DNA from: Actinomycetes bacterium
GTDB lineage: Bacteria > Actinomycetota > Actinomycetes > Actinomycetales > Cellulomonadaceae
Length of the DNA stretch: 8,002 nt
Direction of reading: 5' to 3'
Assembly (NCBI GenBank): GCA_023389455.1
Contig: JAEWEJ010000307.1
Location: forward strand, 1 to 8,002
In this document: positions 1 to 5,643 of the stretch, in pieces
Layout: each line of letters starts with the position of its first letter
Position numbering within the stretch: the first letter of the stretch is position 1
The notes under the pieces: generated by a model
The model's input: only the letters and a program-made list of their open reading frames with translations
Told to the model about the DNA's origin: nothing
Database searches by the model: none
Program-made: the position numbers and the translations under genes

Positions 1-716
1 TCGCCCGGCTGCCGGTCTCCGCGGCCCTGCCTGCCCTGCGCCGGGCTGCGCGGCCCGCGGTGCCTGCCCCGGCGGACCTCGACGAGCGGGCCGGTGCCAC
101 CGTGCCGGAGGGCACCGACCCCGCGCCGCACCGTCGCCTGCGCCCCTCGATGCTGTTCCTCGTGGCGCTGGTCGCCGCGGTCGCCCTCGAGAACGCCACG
201 ACCTACTGGGCCGCCGACCTCGTGGTCACCCGGACCGACGCCGGTCCCGGCATCGCGACGGCCACCACCGCCGGGCTCGTCGCGGGCATGTCCGCGATCC
301 GCTTCGTCACCGGGCCGCTGTCGCTGCGGATCGCGCCGGTCCACGTGCTCGCCGCGTCGTTCGTCGTCGCCATCGGCGGGTGGGCCGTGCTGTGGACCGC
401 CACGGACGCCCGGGTCGCCCTCGCCGGGCTCGTGCTCGCCGGCATCGGCTACGGCGCCCAGTACCCGCTGTCCATCGCCCTGCTGCTCGCGGTCACCCCG
501 GGGCACGGCGACCGGGCCCAGGCGCACGCGACGCTCGCCGGTGCGCTCGCGCTCGGCGTGGCGCCGTTCCTGCTGGGGGCCCTGGGCGACGCCGTGGGCC
601 CGCACCTCGCGTTCCTCGTCGTCCCGGTGCTCGCACTCGCGGGCGCGCTGGCCGCTGCCGCGGGTGGGCGGCTGGCCCGCCGGGACGGTCCCGCGAGCGT
701 CCTGGCCCGTGCCTGA
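1..716 (+). CDS. MFS transporter, C-terminal half (5' end outside window)
   Basis: The frame is open from base 3 to the TGA at 714-716 and gives 237 residues, so the true start lies to the left of the window. The visible part begins at the end of the sixth membrane helix (ARLP). A hydrophilic Ala/Pro/Arg-rich central loop of about 45 residues follows, then the second six-helix bundle with long Leu/Val/Ala/Gly helices. It aligns without gaps to the second half of the next gene: from LENATTYW onward about 120 of 151 residues are identical by hand count, including NATTYW, IATATTAGLVAGMSA, GYGAQYPLS and TLAGAL. The major facilitator superfamily moves small solutes across the cytoplasmic membrane, usually by proton antiport or symport. 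Nothing here identifies the substrate. An internal GTG at 60 could be mistaken for the start, but homology to the paralogue runs upstream of it. MFS identity is firm; whether it imports or exports is unknown. Confidence 0.9.
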   Translation, partial: ARLPVSAALPALRRAARPAVPAPADLDERAGATVPEGTDPAPHRRLRPSMLFLVALVAAVALENATTYWAADLVVTRTDAGPGIATATTAGLVAGMSAIRFVTGPLSLRIAPVHVLAASFVVAIGGWAVLWTATDARVALAGLVLAGIGYGAQYPLSIALLLAVTPGHGDRAQAHATLAGALALGVAPFLLGALGDAVGPHLAFLVVPVLALAGALAAAAGGRLARRDGPASVLARA

Positions 717-761
717 CCGGCCGCCGGCGGGTACGGGGCGCACGGCGGTGCGACGAACGTC

Positions 762-773
762 ACCGACGTCGGT
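762..773. repeat. Perfect 12-base palindrome between the MFS genes
   Basis: ACCGACGTCGGT is a perfect inverted repeat without spacer, 37 bases upstream of the ATG of the second MFS gene. Its position would suit an operator for a regulator of that gene. However, GACGTC-type words are common in such GC-rich DNA, and no -10 or -35 boxes could be paired with it. It is a weak candidate. Confidence 0.2.
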
Positions 774-810
774 CGTCCAGCCGGGGCCGGCGGACGACGA
801 TGCTCCTGCC

Positions 811-2082
811 ATGCCCTCCGTCGCGTCCCTCGTGCGCCCGCGGCTCGTCCGTGACCGCCTCACCGTCGGCCTCTACACCCCGTTCGTGGTGTGGGGCTGG
901 CTGCTGTACTCCTTCAACCCGTCGGTCCCGCTGCTCGCCGACGAGCTCGGGGTGAGCGCGGCGCAGGCGGGGCTGCACGGCACGGCGATGGCCGTCGGCG
1001 GTCTGGTGGCCGCACCGGTGACGCCGCGCGCGGTCCGTCGCGCGGGACGTCGCGGCACTGCCGTGGGTGCCACGCTGCTCGTCGCCCTCGGCGTCGCGGC
1101 GCTGCTGCTCGGGCCCACGCTTCCGTGGACGCTCGCGGGGATGCTCGTCACCGCGTTCGGCGGCAACGTGATGATCGCCTCGTCGCAGGTGGGCCTGGCG
1201 CAGCACACCGGCCCCGCGGCGTCCGCGGCGATCACCGAGGCCAACGGCGTCGGCTCGTCCGTCGGCCTGCTGGGACCGCTCGCCGTCGGTGCCTGCGTCT
1301 CGCTGGGGTGGGGGTGGCGTCCCGGGGTCGCCGTCACCATCGCGCTCGCGGTCCTGACGGCGGTCGTCGTCGGCCGGCTCCCGCACTCCGTGGCGCTGCC
1401 GCGCCGTCGTGGCGGCGCGGTCGCCCCGGCGGACGGCGTGGTCGAGCCGGCGGCCGGGTCCGTGACGACAGACGACACCGCACGCGCCGACGAGGGTGGC
1501 ACGGCAGGGCGGGGCCCCGCGCGTCTCGCTGCCGGCCTGTTCCTCACGTGCGTCGTGGCGGCCATCGGCCTGGAGAACGCGACGACGTACTGGGCCACCG
1601 ACCTCGTGCTGTCGCGCACCGACGCCGGCGCGGGGATCGCCACGGCGACCACCGCCGGGCTCGTCGCCGGCATGTCGGCCATGCGGTTCGTCGTCGGCCC
1701 GCTGTCGTTGCGCCTGCACCCGGCGCACCTGCTGGGCGCGTCGTTCGGCATCGCCCTCGTGGGCTGGGCCGTGCTGTGGACGGCCACGGACGTGCGCGTG
1801 GCCCTCGTCGGCCTCGTCGTCGCCGGGTTCGGCTACGGCGCGCAGTACCCGCTGTCGGTGTCGCTGCTGCTGGCGGCGTCCCCGGGCCAGGGCGACCGCG
1901 CGCAGTCCCGCGCGACGCTCGCCGGTGCGCTCGCCATCGGTGTGGCGCCGTTCCTGCTGGGCGCGCTCGCGGACGCGTTCGGCACCCACCTGGCGTTCCT
2001 CGTGGTGCCGGTGCTCGCCGTGCTCGGTGGGGTCGTCGCGTTCCTCGGGGCGCGCGTCGTGCAGCGGCCCACCGTGCGCTGA
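811..2082 (+). CDS. MFS transporter, tandem paralogue of the preceding gene
   Basis: This is a 423-residue, 12-helix integral membrane transporter of the major facilitator superfamily, the usual length for the family. Helix 1 lies near residues 18-38 (around FVVWGWLL). After helix 2 a basic turn with RRAGRRG near residues 76-82 stands where MFS motif A normally lies, but the usual Asp is missing. Helix 6 ends near residue 187. A loop of about 50 residues (188-238), rich in Ala, Gly and charged residues, links to helices 7-12. LENATTYW spans 254-261. ATG at 811 is chosen because it places helix 1 close to the N terminus. No strong Shine-Dalgarno precedes it, and GTG at 748 or 832 cannot be excluded. 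The gene follows its paralogue after 94 bases and may share its transcript. The substrate is unknown; drug or metabolite efflux is only a guess from the family. Confidence 0.9.
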   Translation: MPSVASLVRPRLVRDRLTVGLYTPFVVWGWLLYSFNPSVPLLADELGVSAAQAGLHGTAMAVGGLVAAPVTPRAVRRAGRRGTAVGATLLVALGVAALLLGPTLPWTLAGMLVTAFGGNVMIASSQVGLAQHTGPAASAAITEANGVGSSVGLLGPLAVGACVSLGWGWRPGVAVTIALAVLTAVVVGRLPHSVALPRRRGGAVAPADGVVEPAAGSVTTDDTARADEGGTAGRGPARLAAGLFLTCVVAAIGLENATTYWATDLVLSRTDAGAGIATATTAGLVAGMSAMRFVVGPLSLRLHPAHLLGASFGIALVGWAVLWTATDVRVALVGLVVAGFGYGAQYPLSVSLLLAASPGQGDRAQSRATLAGALAIGVAPFLLGALADAFGTHLAFLVVPVLAVLGGVVAFLGARVVQRPTVR

Positions 2083-2120
2083 GGGACGTCGGCACCGGCG
2101 CCGCCTGGGAGGATGAGGGC

Positions 2121-2960
2121 GTGTCCCACCCCGACGTGCAGACCGTCACCGACCGCGACGACCCTCGGCTGACCGACTACGTCGGCCTCACGGACGTCGC
2201 CCTGCGCACCCGCGTCGAGCCGGCGACCGGCCTGTACATCGCCGAGAGCTCCACGGTGCTCGGGCGGGCGCTGCGCGCGGGCCACCGGCCGCGGTCCGTG
2301 CTGATCGCGCCGCGCTGGCTGCCGGACCTCGAGGCGATGCTCGCCGAGGTGCCCGGTGACGACGCGGTACCGGTGTACGTCGCGGAGGACCCCGTGCTCG
2401 AGGCCATCACCGGCTTCCACGTGCACCGGGGCGCGCTCGCGGCGATGCACCGGCCCGTGCTGCCGTCCGTCGCGGACGTGCTGGCCGGCGCGCGCGGGGG
2501 TGCCGGGGCGCGGCGTGTCGCGGTGCTCGAGGACCTCGTCGACCACACCAACGTCGGCGCGGCGTTCCGGTCGGCCGCCGCGCTCGGCGTCGACGCCGTG
2601 CTCGTCACACCGCGCTGCGCGGACCCCCTGTACCGACGGTCGGTGCGCGTGTCGATGGGCACGGTGCTGCAGGTCCCGTGGACGCGCATCGACCCGTGGC
2701 CCGAGGGCGTCGCCACGCTGCGGGCGGCAGGCTTCGTCACGGCGTCCCTCGCGCTGTCCGACGACTCCGTCCCGCTCGACGACCTCGCCGCCGACCCGCC
2801 CGAGCGGCTCGCGCTCGTGCTCGGCACCGAGGGTGACGGGCTCAAGCCGGCCACGATCGCCGCGGGCGACCTGACGGTGCGGATCCCGATGGCCGGGGGA
2901 GTCGACTCGTTGAACGTCGCGGCAGCCGCCGCCGTGGCGTTCTGGGCCGTGCGGGTCTGA
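2121..2960 (+). CDS. TrmH/SpoU-family RNA 2'-O-methyltransferase
   Basis: This 279-residue protein probably transfers a methyl group from S-adenosylmethionine to a ribose 2'-OH in rRNA or tRNA in the cytoplasm. The N-terminal part (about residues 20-115) resembles the substrate-binding domain found before SpoU catalytic domains. The C-terminal part is the SPOUT knot domain with all three motifs. Motif 1 is NVGAAFRSA with Asn144, Gly146 and Arg150. Motif 2 is LGTEGDGL with Glu237 and Gly238. Motif 3 is IPMAGGVDSLNVAAA, ending with Ser263, Leu264 and Asn265. GTG at 2121 is preceded by GGGAGG at 2107-2112 with an 8-base spacer, which decides the start. It begins 38 bases after the second MFS stop, so co-transcription is possible but no shared role is apparent. 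The fold and catalytic class are secure. The modified nucleotide cannot be read from the sequence; TsnR- and RlmB-like rRNA roles are both possible. Confidence 0.93.
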   Translation: MSHPDVQTVTDRDDPRLTDYVGLTDVALRTRVEPATGLYIAESSTVLGRALRAGHRPRSVLIAPRWLPDLEAMLAEVPGDDAVPVYVAEDPVLEAITGFHVHRGALAAMHRPVLPSVADVLAGARGGAGARRVAVLEDLVDHTNVGAAFRSAAALGVDAVLVTPRCADPLYRRSVRVSMGTVLQVPWTRIDPWPEGVATLRAAGFVTASLALSDDSVPLDDLAADPPERLALVLGTEGDGLKPATIAAGDLTVRIPMAGGVDSLNVAAAAAVAFWAVRV

Positions 2961-2989
2961 CGGGGCCGCCCGACGGGTCGGGACGACGG

Positions 2990-3025
2990 GCCCGGACGGC
3001 GGCCCGGACGGCCAGCCCGGACGCC
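2990..3025. repeat. Short GCCCGGACG(GC) direct repeats in a convergent gap
   Basis: The word GCCCGGACGGC occurs at 2990-3000 and 3002-3012, and a third, partial copy (GCCCGGACG) is at 3015-3023. The repeats lie between the ends of two converging genes. They look like local slippage in GC-rich intergenic DNA, or part of a transcription-end structure. No function is claimed. Confidence 0.35.
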
Positions 3026-3047
3026 GGGACCGCGCGACGGTCCGCGG
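3024..3047. terminator. Possible hairpin terminator between convergent genes
   Basis: GGACCG at 3027-3032 pairs perfectly with CGGTCC at 3038-3043 across a 5-base loop. With G3044 bulged, three more G:C pairs extend the stem to 3024 and 3047. It lies between the stop of the methyltransferase at 2960 and the stop of the DUF1349 gene at 3067, so it could end transcription from either side. There is no T-tract on either strand, so intrinsic termination would be of the U-less kind reported for actinobacteria. This is only a candidate. Confidence 0.35.
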
Positions 3048-3066
3048 GCGACCGGCCCAGGTCCGC

Positions 3067-3693
3067 TCAGGACCCGTCGCGCAGGTCGCCCAGCCGGGTC
3101 GGGGTGAAGGCGATCCGGTCGAACGTCACCGTGCAGCCGTCACCGGTGGGGGACTGACCCTCGAGGCCGACGGTGACGGCCCCGGTCGGGTCCTCCAGCG
3201 TGAAGTGCCGGACCAGCTCCCACCGCTGCCCGTCGAGCGACGCGTGGTACGCGTAGGCCGCGCCGATCCGGGACACGCGCAGCCACACCTGGTCGCCGTC
3301 GACCGCGAAGCCGTTCGCGTCGTCGGAGACGCCCCGGGTGACGACCGAGACGATCAGCGGGACGCCGTCGGGCGAGTACTCGAAGCAGAGCTTGCCCCAG
3401 TGGCGGTCGTCGACCCGCAGCAGCAGGACGCCGGCGTCGAACGTCGAGACGAAGCCGACGGTCACGCGCGCGACGAGCTGGAAGTCGCCGGCGGGCGGGC
3501 GGCCCATCAGCGTGGGGGCGTCGAGGACGGCCTCGGAGTCGAAGGACATCCCGTCCCGCGGGTCGATGAAGATGTCCGTGCGCGGCGGGGCGGTGGTCCT
3601 CACCGCTCCCGACTCCTCGTCCACGACCCACGACGACCCGTCCGAGGGGACCAGCGCGAAGGGGACGGCGGGGACGTGCAGCGGGGTGGTCAT
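3067..3693 (-). CDS. DUF1349 domain-containing protein (concanavalin A-like fold)
   Basis: This 208-residue protein matches the DUF1349 family across its length, a family related to the yeast 'regulation of enolase 1' protein Ree1 and predicted to form a concanavalin A-like beta sandwich. Hallmarks are RTDIFIDP at residues 38-45, the aromatic/basic stretch HWGKLCFEYSPDG at 98-110, and VSVVTRGVSDDANG at 115-128. There is no signal peptide or membrane segment, so it is probably cytoplasmic. The biochemical role of the family is unproven; carbohydrate binding is suggested only by the fold. ATG at 3693 has AGGAG (complement of 3701-3705) with a 7-base spacer, which decides the start over an in-frame codon at 3765. 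It is the last gene of the leftward run. The region immediately upstream has an unexpected coding pattern in another frame, described separately. Confidence 0.9.
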   Translation of the reverse strand: MTTPLHVPAVPFALVPSDGSSWVVDEESGAVRTTAPPRTDIFIDPRDGMSFDSEAVLDAPTLMGRPPAGDFQLVARVTVGFVSTFDAGVLLLRVDDRHWGKLCFEYSPDGVPLIVSVVTRGVSDDANGFAVDGDQVWLRVSRIGAAYAYHASLDGQRWELVRHFTLEDPTGAVTVGLEGQSPTGDGCTVTFDRIAFTPTRLGDLRDGS

Positions 3694-3832
3694 CGGGGTT
3701 CTCCTGGATCGGGTGGTCAGCCGCGTCGTCGACGGTGGTGACGAGGCCGTGCGCCAGCATCGCACCCCCCGGCGTGATCCCGGGCAGCGGGTGGGTGTGC
3801 CCCGTGTCGTCCGTGTCCGGGGGGACCGTCAC
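3688..3832 (-). other. Coding-like segment: possible small gene or remnant
   Basis: This is read leftwards from a GTG at 3832-3830 that overlaps the DUF664 stop (GTGA). It gives about 47 codons up to the DUF1349 start. By hand count 45 of 48 codons end in G or C, roughly three quarters begin with G or C, and about half have G or C in the middle position. That gradient is typical of real genes in this kind of genome. The predicted peptide starts VTVPPDTDDTGHTHPLPG and is acidic and soluble, with no family I recognise. No stop follows in this frame before about 3140, so as written it would run far into DUF1349 in another frame. That makes a normal gene unlikely. A remnant, a frameshift, or a coincidence are all open. 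Confidence 0.3.
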
Positions 3833-4401
3833 TGGCCGATGCGGCCGTCGATGCGCTCGCGCAGCAGGTCCGCGTGCCCCAGGTGGCGCGCGTACTCCTC
3901 GATCAGGTGGACGAGGACCTCGCGGAGCTCGGGCTGCGACGGCCCGCGCCCGCGCGTGCCGAGGTCGGGGGCCGCGTCGACGAACCGCTCGGCGTGCTCC
4001 ACCTCACCGTGCCAGCGTCGCCAGGCGTCCGCGACGTGCTCCTCGTCGCCCGTCGCGTCGAGGAACGCGATCGTGGCGGACCCGCGGTAGTGCCGCTCCG
4101 GCCGCTCGCCGGCCATGACGATGCGGAACCAGTACTGCTCGACCTCCGCGAGGTGCCGCACGATGCCCAGCAGCGACATGTCCGACGGCGGCACGGACCG
4201 CAGCGCCAGCTGCTCGGGCGTCAGCCCCTCGCACTTCAGCCCCAGGGTGAGCCGACGGTCGCGCAGGTACCGCACGAGGACGGCGCGCTCCCCGGAGGCC
4301 GGGCCCCCGGCCTCGCGCGGGTCGTCCTGCGGCGCGACCCACATGTCCTCCCAGCCGAACGCCCGCTCGGGCTGCTGACCGGCCATGTGCCACCCCCGCA
4401 T
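3829..4401 (-). CDS. DUF664 / DinB-superfamily protein
   Basis: This is a 190-residue soluble protein of the DUF664 group within the DinB/YfiT four-helix-bundle superfamily. That superfamily includes metal-dependent, often thiol-dependent enzymes such as mycothiol-dependent maleylpyruvate isomerase and bacillithiol transferases. Candidate metal ligands are His83 in GIVRHLAEVEQYW and His173 and His176 in IEEYARHLGHADLLRERIDG, a C-terminal motif characteristic of the group. Glu169 is a nearby conserved acid. These are the positions expected for the usual three-ligand metal site. ATG at 4401 is chosen because GGAGG (complement of 4410-4414) lies 8 bases before it. A second ATG at 4386, five codons in, has a poorer GGGGGTGG upstream. 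A mycothiol-dependent transferase or isomerase in detoxification is a reasonable inference in an actinobacterium, but the substrate is unknown. Its stop overlaps the GTG of the coding-like segment that follows. Confidence 0.88.
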   Translation of the reverse strand: MRGWHMAGQQPERAFGWEDMWVAPQDDPREAGGPASGERAVLVRYLRDRRLTLGLKCEGLTPEQLALRSVPPSDMSLLGIVRHLAEVEQYWFRIVMAGERPERHYRGSATIAFLDATGDEEHVADAWRRWHGEVEHAERFVDAAPDLGTRGRGPSQPELREVLVHLIEEYARHLGHADLLRERIDGRIGQ

Positions 4402-4432
4402 GGATCGAGCCTCCTCGCACGCTAGCGGTGCG

Positions 4433-4451
4433 ACGGGTGGGCGGCACCCGT
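4433..4451 (-). terminator. Hairpin just after the YbaK-type gene
   Basis: ACGGGTG at 4433-4439 pairs perfectly with CACCCGT at 4445-4451 across a 5-base loop. On the minus strand the stem begins 9 bases after the YbaK-type stop codon and ends before the DUF664 ribosome-binding site. That is where a terminator separating the two genes would sit. No T-tract follows, so termination efficiency is uncertain. Confidence 0.42.
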
Positions 4452-4460
4452 GCGGCGGCG

Positions 4461-5036
4461 TCAGGCGATCGCGAGCCCGTCGACCACCTCGACGCCCGGC
4501 GCCCGGACCAGCAGCGCGCCGGGCAGCGCGATCTTGGAGCGGCGCACGCCGCTGCCGATGATGACGGTGCCGCCGGCGGCCGGGTCGTCGGCGGCGACGC
4601 CCGCGTCGGCGAGCACCCGGTACCCGGCGGGCAGCCCCAGCGGCGTGATGCCGCCGTACTCCATCTGCGACTCGGCCGTCGCGCGGTCCATCGGCAGGAA
4701 CGACGCCTTGCGCACGTCGAGCAGGCGCTTGACGGCGTTGTTGACGTCGGCACGCGTCGTGGCGCGCACGAGGCACGCGGCGGTGCGCTCCTCGCCCGCA
4801 CGCCGGCCCGCGACGAGCACGCAGTTCACCGACGCGGACAGCGGCAGGGCGTACGCCTCGGTCATGGCTGCGGTGTCGGCCAGGTCGGGGTCGATGGCGG
4901 CGACGAGGACGGCGTCGGCGACGGCCGGGTCGACGGCCGCCCACCCGCTGACCGCGGCGTGCGTGCTCGCGGCCAGCAGGTCGGGGCGGTCGACGGCCCG
5001 CTCCCAGGTGAGCGTCCCGAGGGCGGTGGTGGTCAT
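4461..5036 (-). CDS. YbaK/EbsC-type aminoacyl-tRNA deacylase
   Basis: This 191-residue cytoplasmic protein belongs to the YbaK/ProX editing-domain family, which hydrolyses mischarged aminoacyl-tRNA in trans (for example Cys-tRNA-Pro or Ala-tRNA-Pro) to protect translation fidelity. An N-terminal helical region (about 1-35) precedes the editing domain (about 36-190). Typical features are SVNCVLVAG at residues 69-77, the RKASF segment with Lys110 (the family's conserved lysine), EYGGITPLGLP at 126-136, and the late IGSGVRRSKIALPG strand-loop. The stand-alone length fits the family; no synthetase domain is attached. The ATG at 5036 has no good Shine-Dalgarno. Instead, a TAGCCT hexamer ends 7 bases before it, which suggests a leaderless message. 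The exact tRNA and amino acid cannot be told from the sequence. Neighbouring genes do not suggest a specific pathway. Confidence 0.9.
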   Translation of the reverse strand: MTTTALGTLTWERAVDRPDLLAASTHAAVSGWAAVDPAVADAVLVAAIDPDLADTAAMTEAYALPLSASVNCVLVAGRRAGEERTAACLVRATTRADVNNAVKRLLDVRKASFLPMDRATAESQMEYGGITPLGLPAGYRVLADAGVAADDPAAGGTVIIGSGVRRSKIALPGALLVRAPGVEVVDGLAIA

Positions 5037-5043
5037 GCGCGGC

Positions 5044-5049
5044 AGGCTA
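5044..5049 (-). promoter_or_regulatory. Candidate -10 box for a leaderless YbaK-type transcript
   Basis: On the minus strand TAGCCT matches the TANNNT form of an actinobacterial -10 box. Exactly 7 bases separate it from the ATG at 5036, so transcription would start at or next to the A of the start codon. No convincing Shine-Dalgarno is present, which agrees with leaderless translation. No clear -35 element was seen, so confidence is moderate to low. Confidence 0.35.
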
Positions 5050-5062
5050 CCCCCGGACCCGC

Positions 5063-5605
5063 TCAGCGCTGGTACGTCCCCATGAGGACGGCGCGCGCGA
5101 GGGTGTGGAACACCAGGACGCAGCTGGCGGCACCCGGCGGGGTGTCCGGCGTCAGGCCGAGGTCCGCCGTGTCGAGCGCGTGCACGACGGCGTAGTAGCG
5201 GTGCACCTGGTCCCCGGGCGGGGGCGCGGCACCCACGTACCCCGCGACGCCGTCGTCGCCGCGCAGCTGGAACGCACCCGCGGGCAGACCCGCGCCGTCG
5301 GGGCGCCCGGCGCCGGTGTCGAGGGACGTGACGTCGGGGCCGAGGCCCAGCACGGTCCAGTGCCACCACCCGGCGACGCCCGGTGCGTCCGGGTCGAACA
5401 CGTTGACCGCGAACCCGGCGGTCTGCTCGGGGAAGCCGGACCACGCCAGCTGGGGCGAGACGTTGCTCCCGTCCGGGGTGTTGGCGTGCACGTCCGGGAT
5501 CCGGGCGCCGTGCACCCAGTCCGTGCTGGTGAGGGTGAAGGTCGGGACGGGGGGCAGCAGCGCGTACGGCTCGGGGGCGACAGGACGCGTCAGGGACGTG
5601 GGCAC
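5063..5605 (-). CDS. PEBP / YbhB-YbcL family protein
   Basis: This 180-residue protein belongs to the phosphatidylethanolamine-binding protein family, bacterial YbhB/YbcL/Raf-kinase-inhibitor-like branch. It is a beta fold with a small anion-binding pocket. The pocket motif DPDAP is at residues 71-75, followed by WWHW with His82. The second motif, PPPGDQVHRYY, is at 128-138 with His135 and Arg136. GSNVSPQLAW at 46-55 is the usual beta-strand entry to the pocket. There is no signal peptide, so it is probably cytoplasmic. Start is GTG at 5605, supported by GGAGG (complement of 5611-5615) with a 5-base spacer. The function of bacterial members is poorly defined; ligand binding is likely, enzymatic activity is not shown. 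It lies 38 bases after the sulP stop with a hairpin between, and its stop is 26 bases before the YbaK-type ATG. Confidence 0.92.
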   Translation of the reverse strand: MPTSLTRPVAPEPYALLPPVPTFTLTSTDWVHGARIPDVHANTPDGSNVSPQLAWSGFPEQTAGFAVNVFDPDAPGVAGWWHWTVLGLGPDVTSLDTGAGRPDGAGLPAGAFQLRGDDGVAGYVGAAPPPGDQVHRYYAVVHALDTADLGLTPDTPPGAASCVLVFHTLARAVLMGTYQR

Positions 5606-5621
5606 GGGAACCTCCGGTCGG

Positions 5622-5642
5622 CCCCGGCGCCGGTGGCCGGGG
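5622..5642 (-). terminator. Hairpin directly after the SulP transporter gene
   Basis: CCCCGGC at 5622-5628 pairs perfectly with GCCGGGG at 5636-5642 across a 7-base loop. It starts one base after the sulP stop codon on the minus strand and lies upstream of the PEBP ribosome-binding site. It could weaken read-through into the PEBP gene. There is no T-tract, and GC-rich self-complementary words are common here. Confidence 0.33.
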
Positions 5643-5643
5643 G

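Noticed and set aside
94..810. Extension of the second MFS frame upstream to base 94
   Set aside because: The added residues are Arg/Pro/Ser-rich frame-shadow sequence of the first MFS gene, not membrane helices. The real protein fits 811-2082.
760..1989. Long minus-strand open frames opposite the second MFS gene
   Set aside because: The products are repetitive Arg/Gly/Ala/His strings without domains, and the sense strand codes for a clear 12-helix transporter.
891..2120. Extension of the methyltransferase frame upstream through the MFS gene
   Set aside because: The upstream part is Arg/Gly-rich shadow translation. The GTG at 2121 has a strong GGGAGG and starts the recognisable protein.
3140..3690. 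Continuation of the GTG-3832 frame as a 230-residue protein
   Set aside because: Beyond about 3688 the translation is Arg/Pro/Gly-rich shadow of DUF1349. Only the first 47 codons show a coding pattern, so only that segment is reported.
3694..3765. Longer DUF1349 start at 3765
   Set aside because: The 24 extra residues are Ser/Thr/Arg-rich with no family similarity, while the ATG at 3693 has a well-spaced AGGAG.
4419..4424. TAGCGT on the minus strand as a -10 box for the DUF664 gene
   Set aside because: A start 7 bases downstream would cut into or leave no room before the GGAGG site at 4410-4414, so it does not agree with the well-supported start at 4401.
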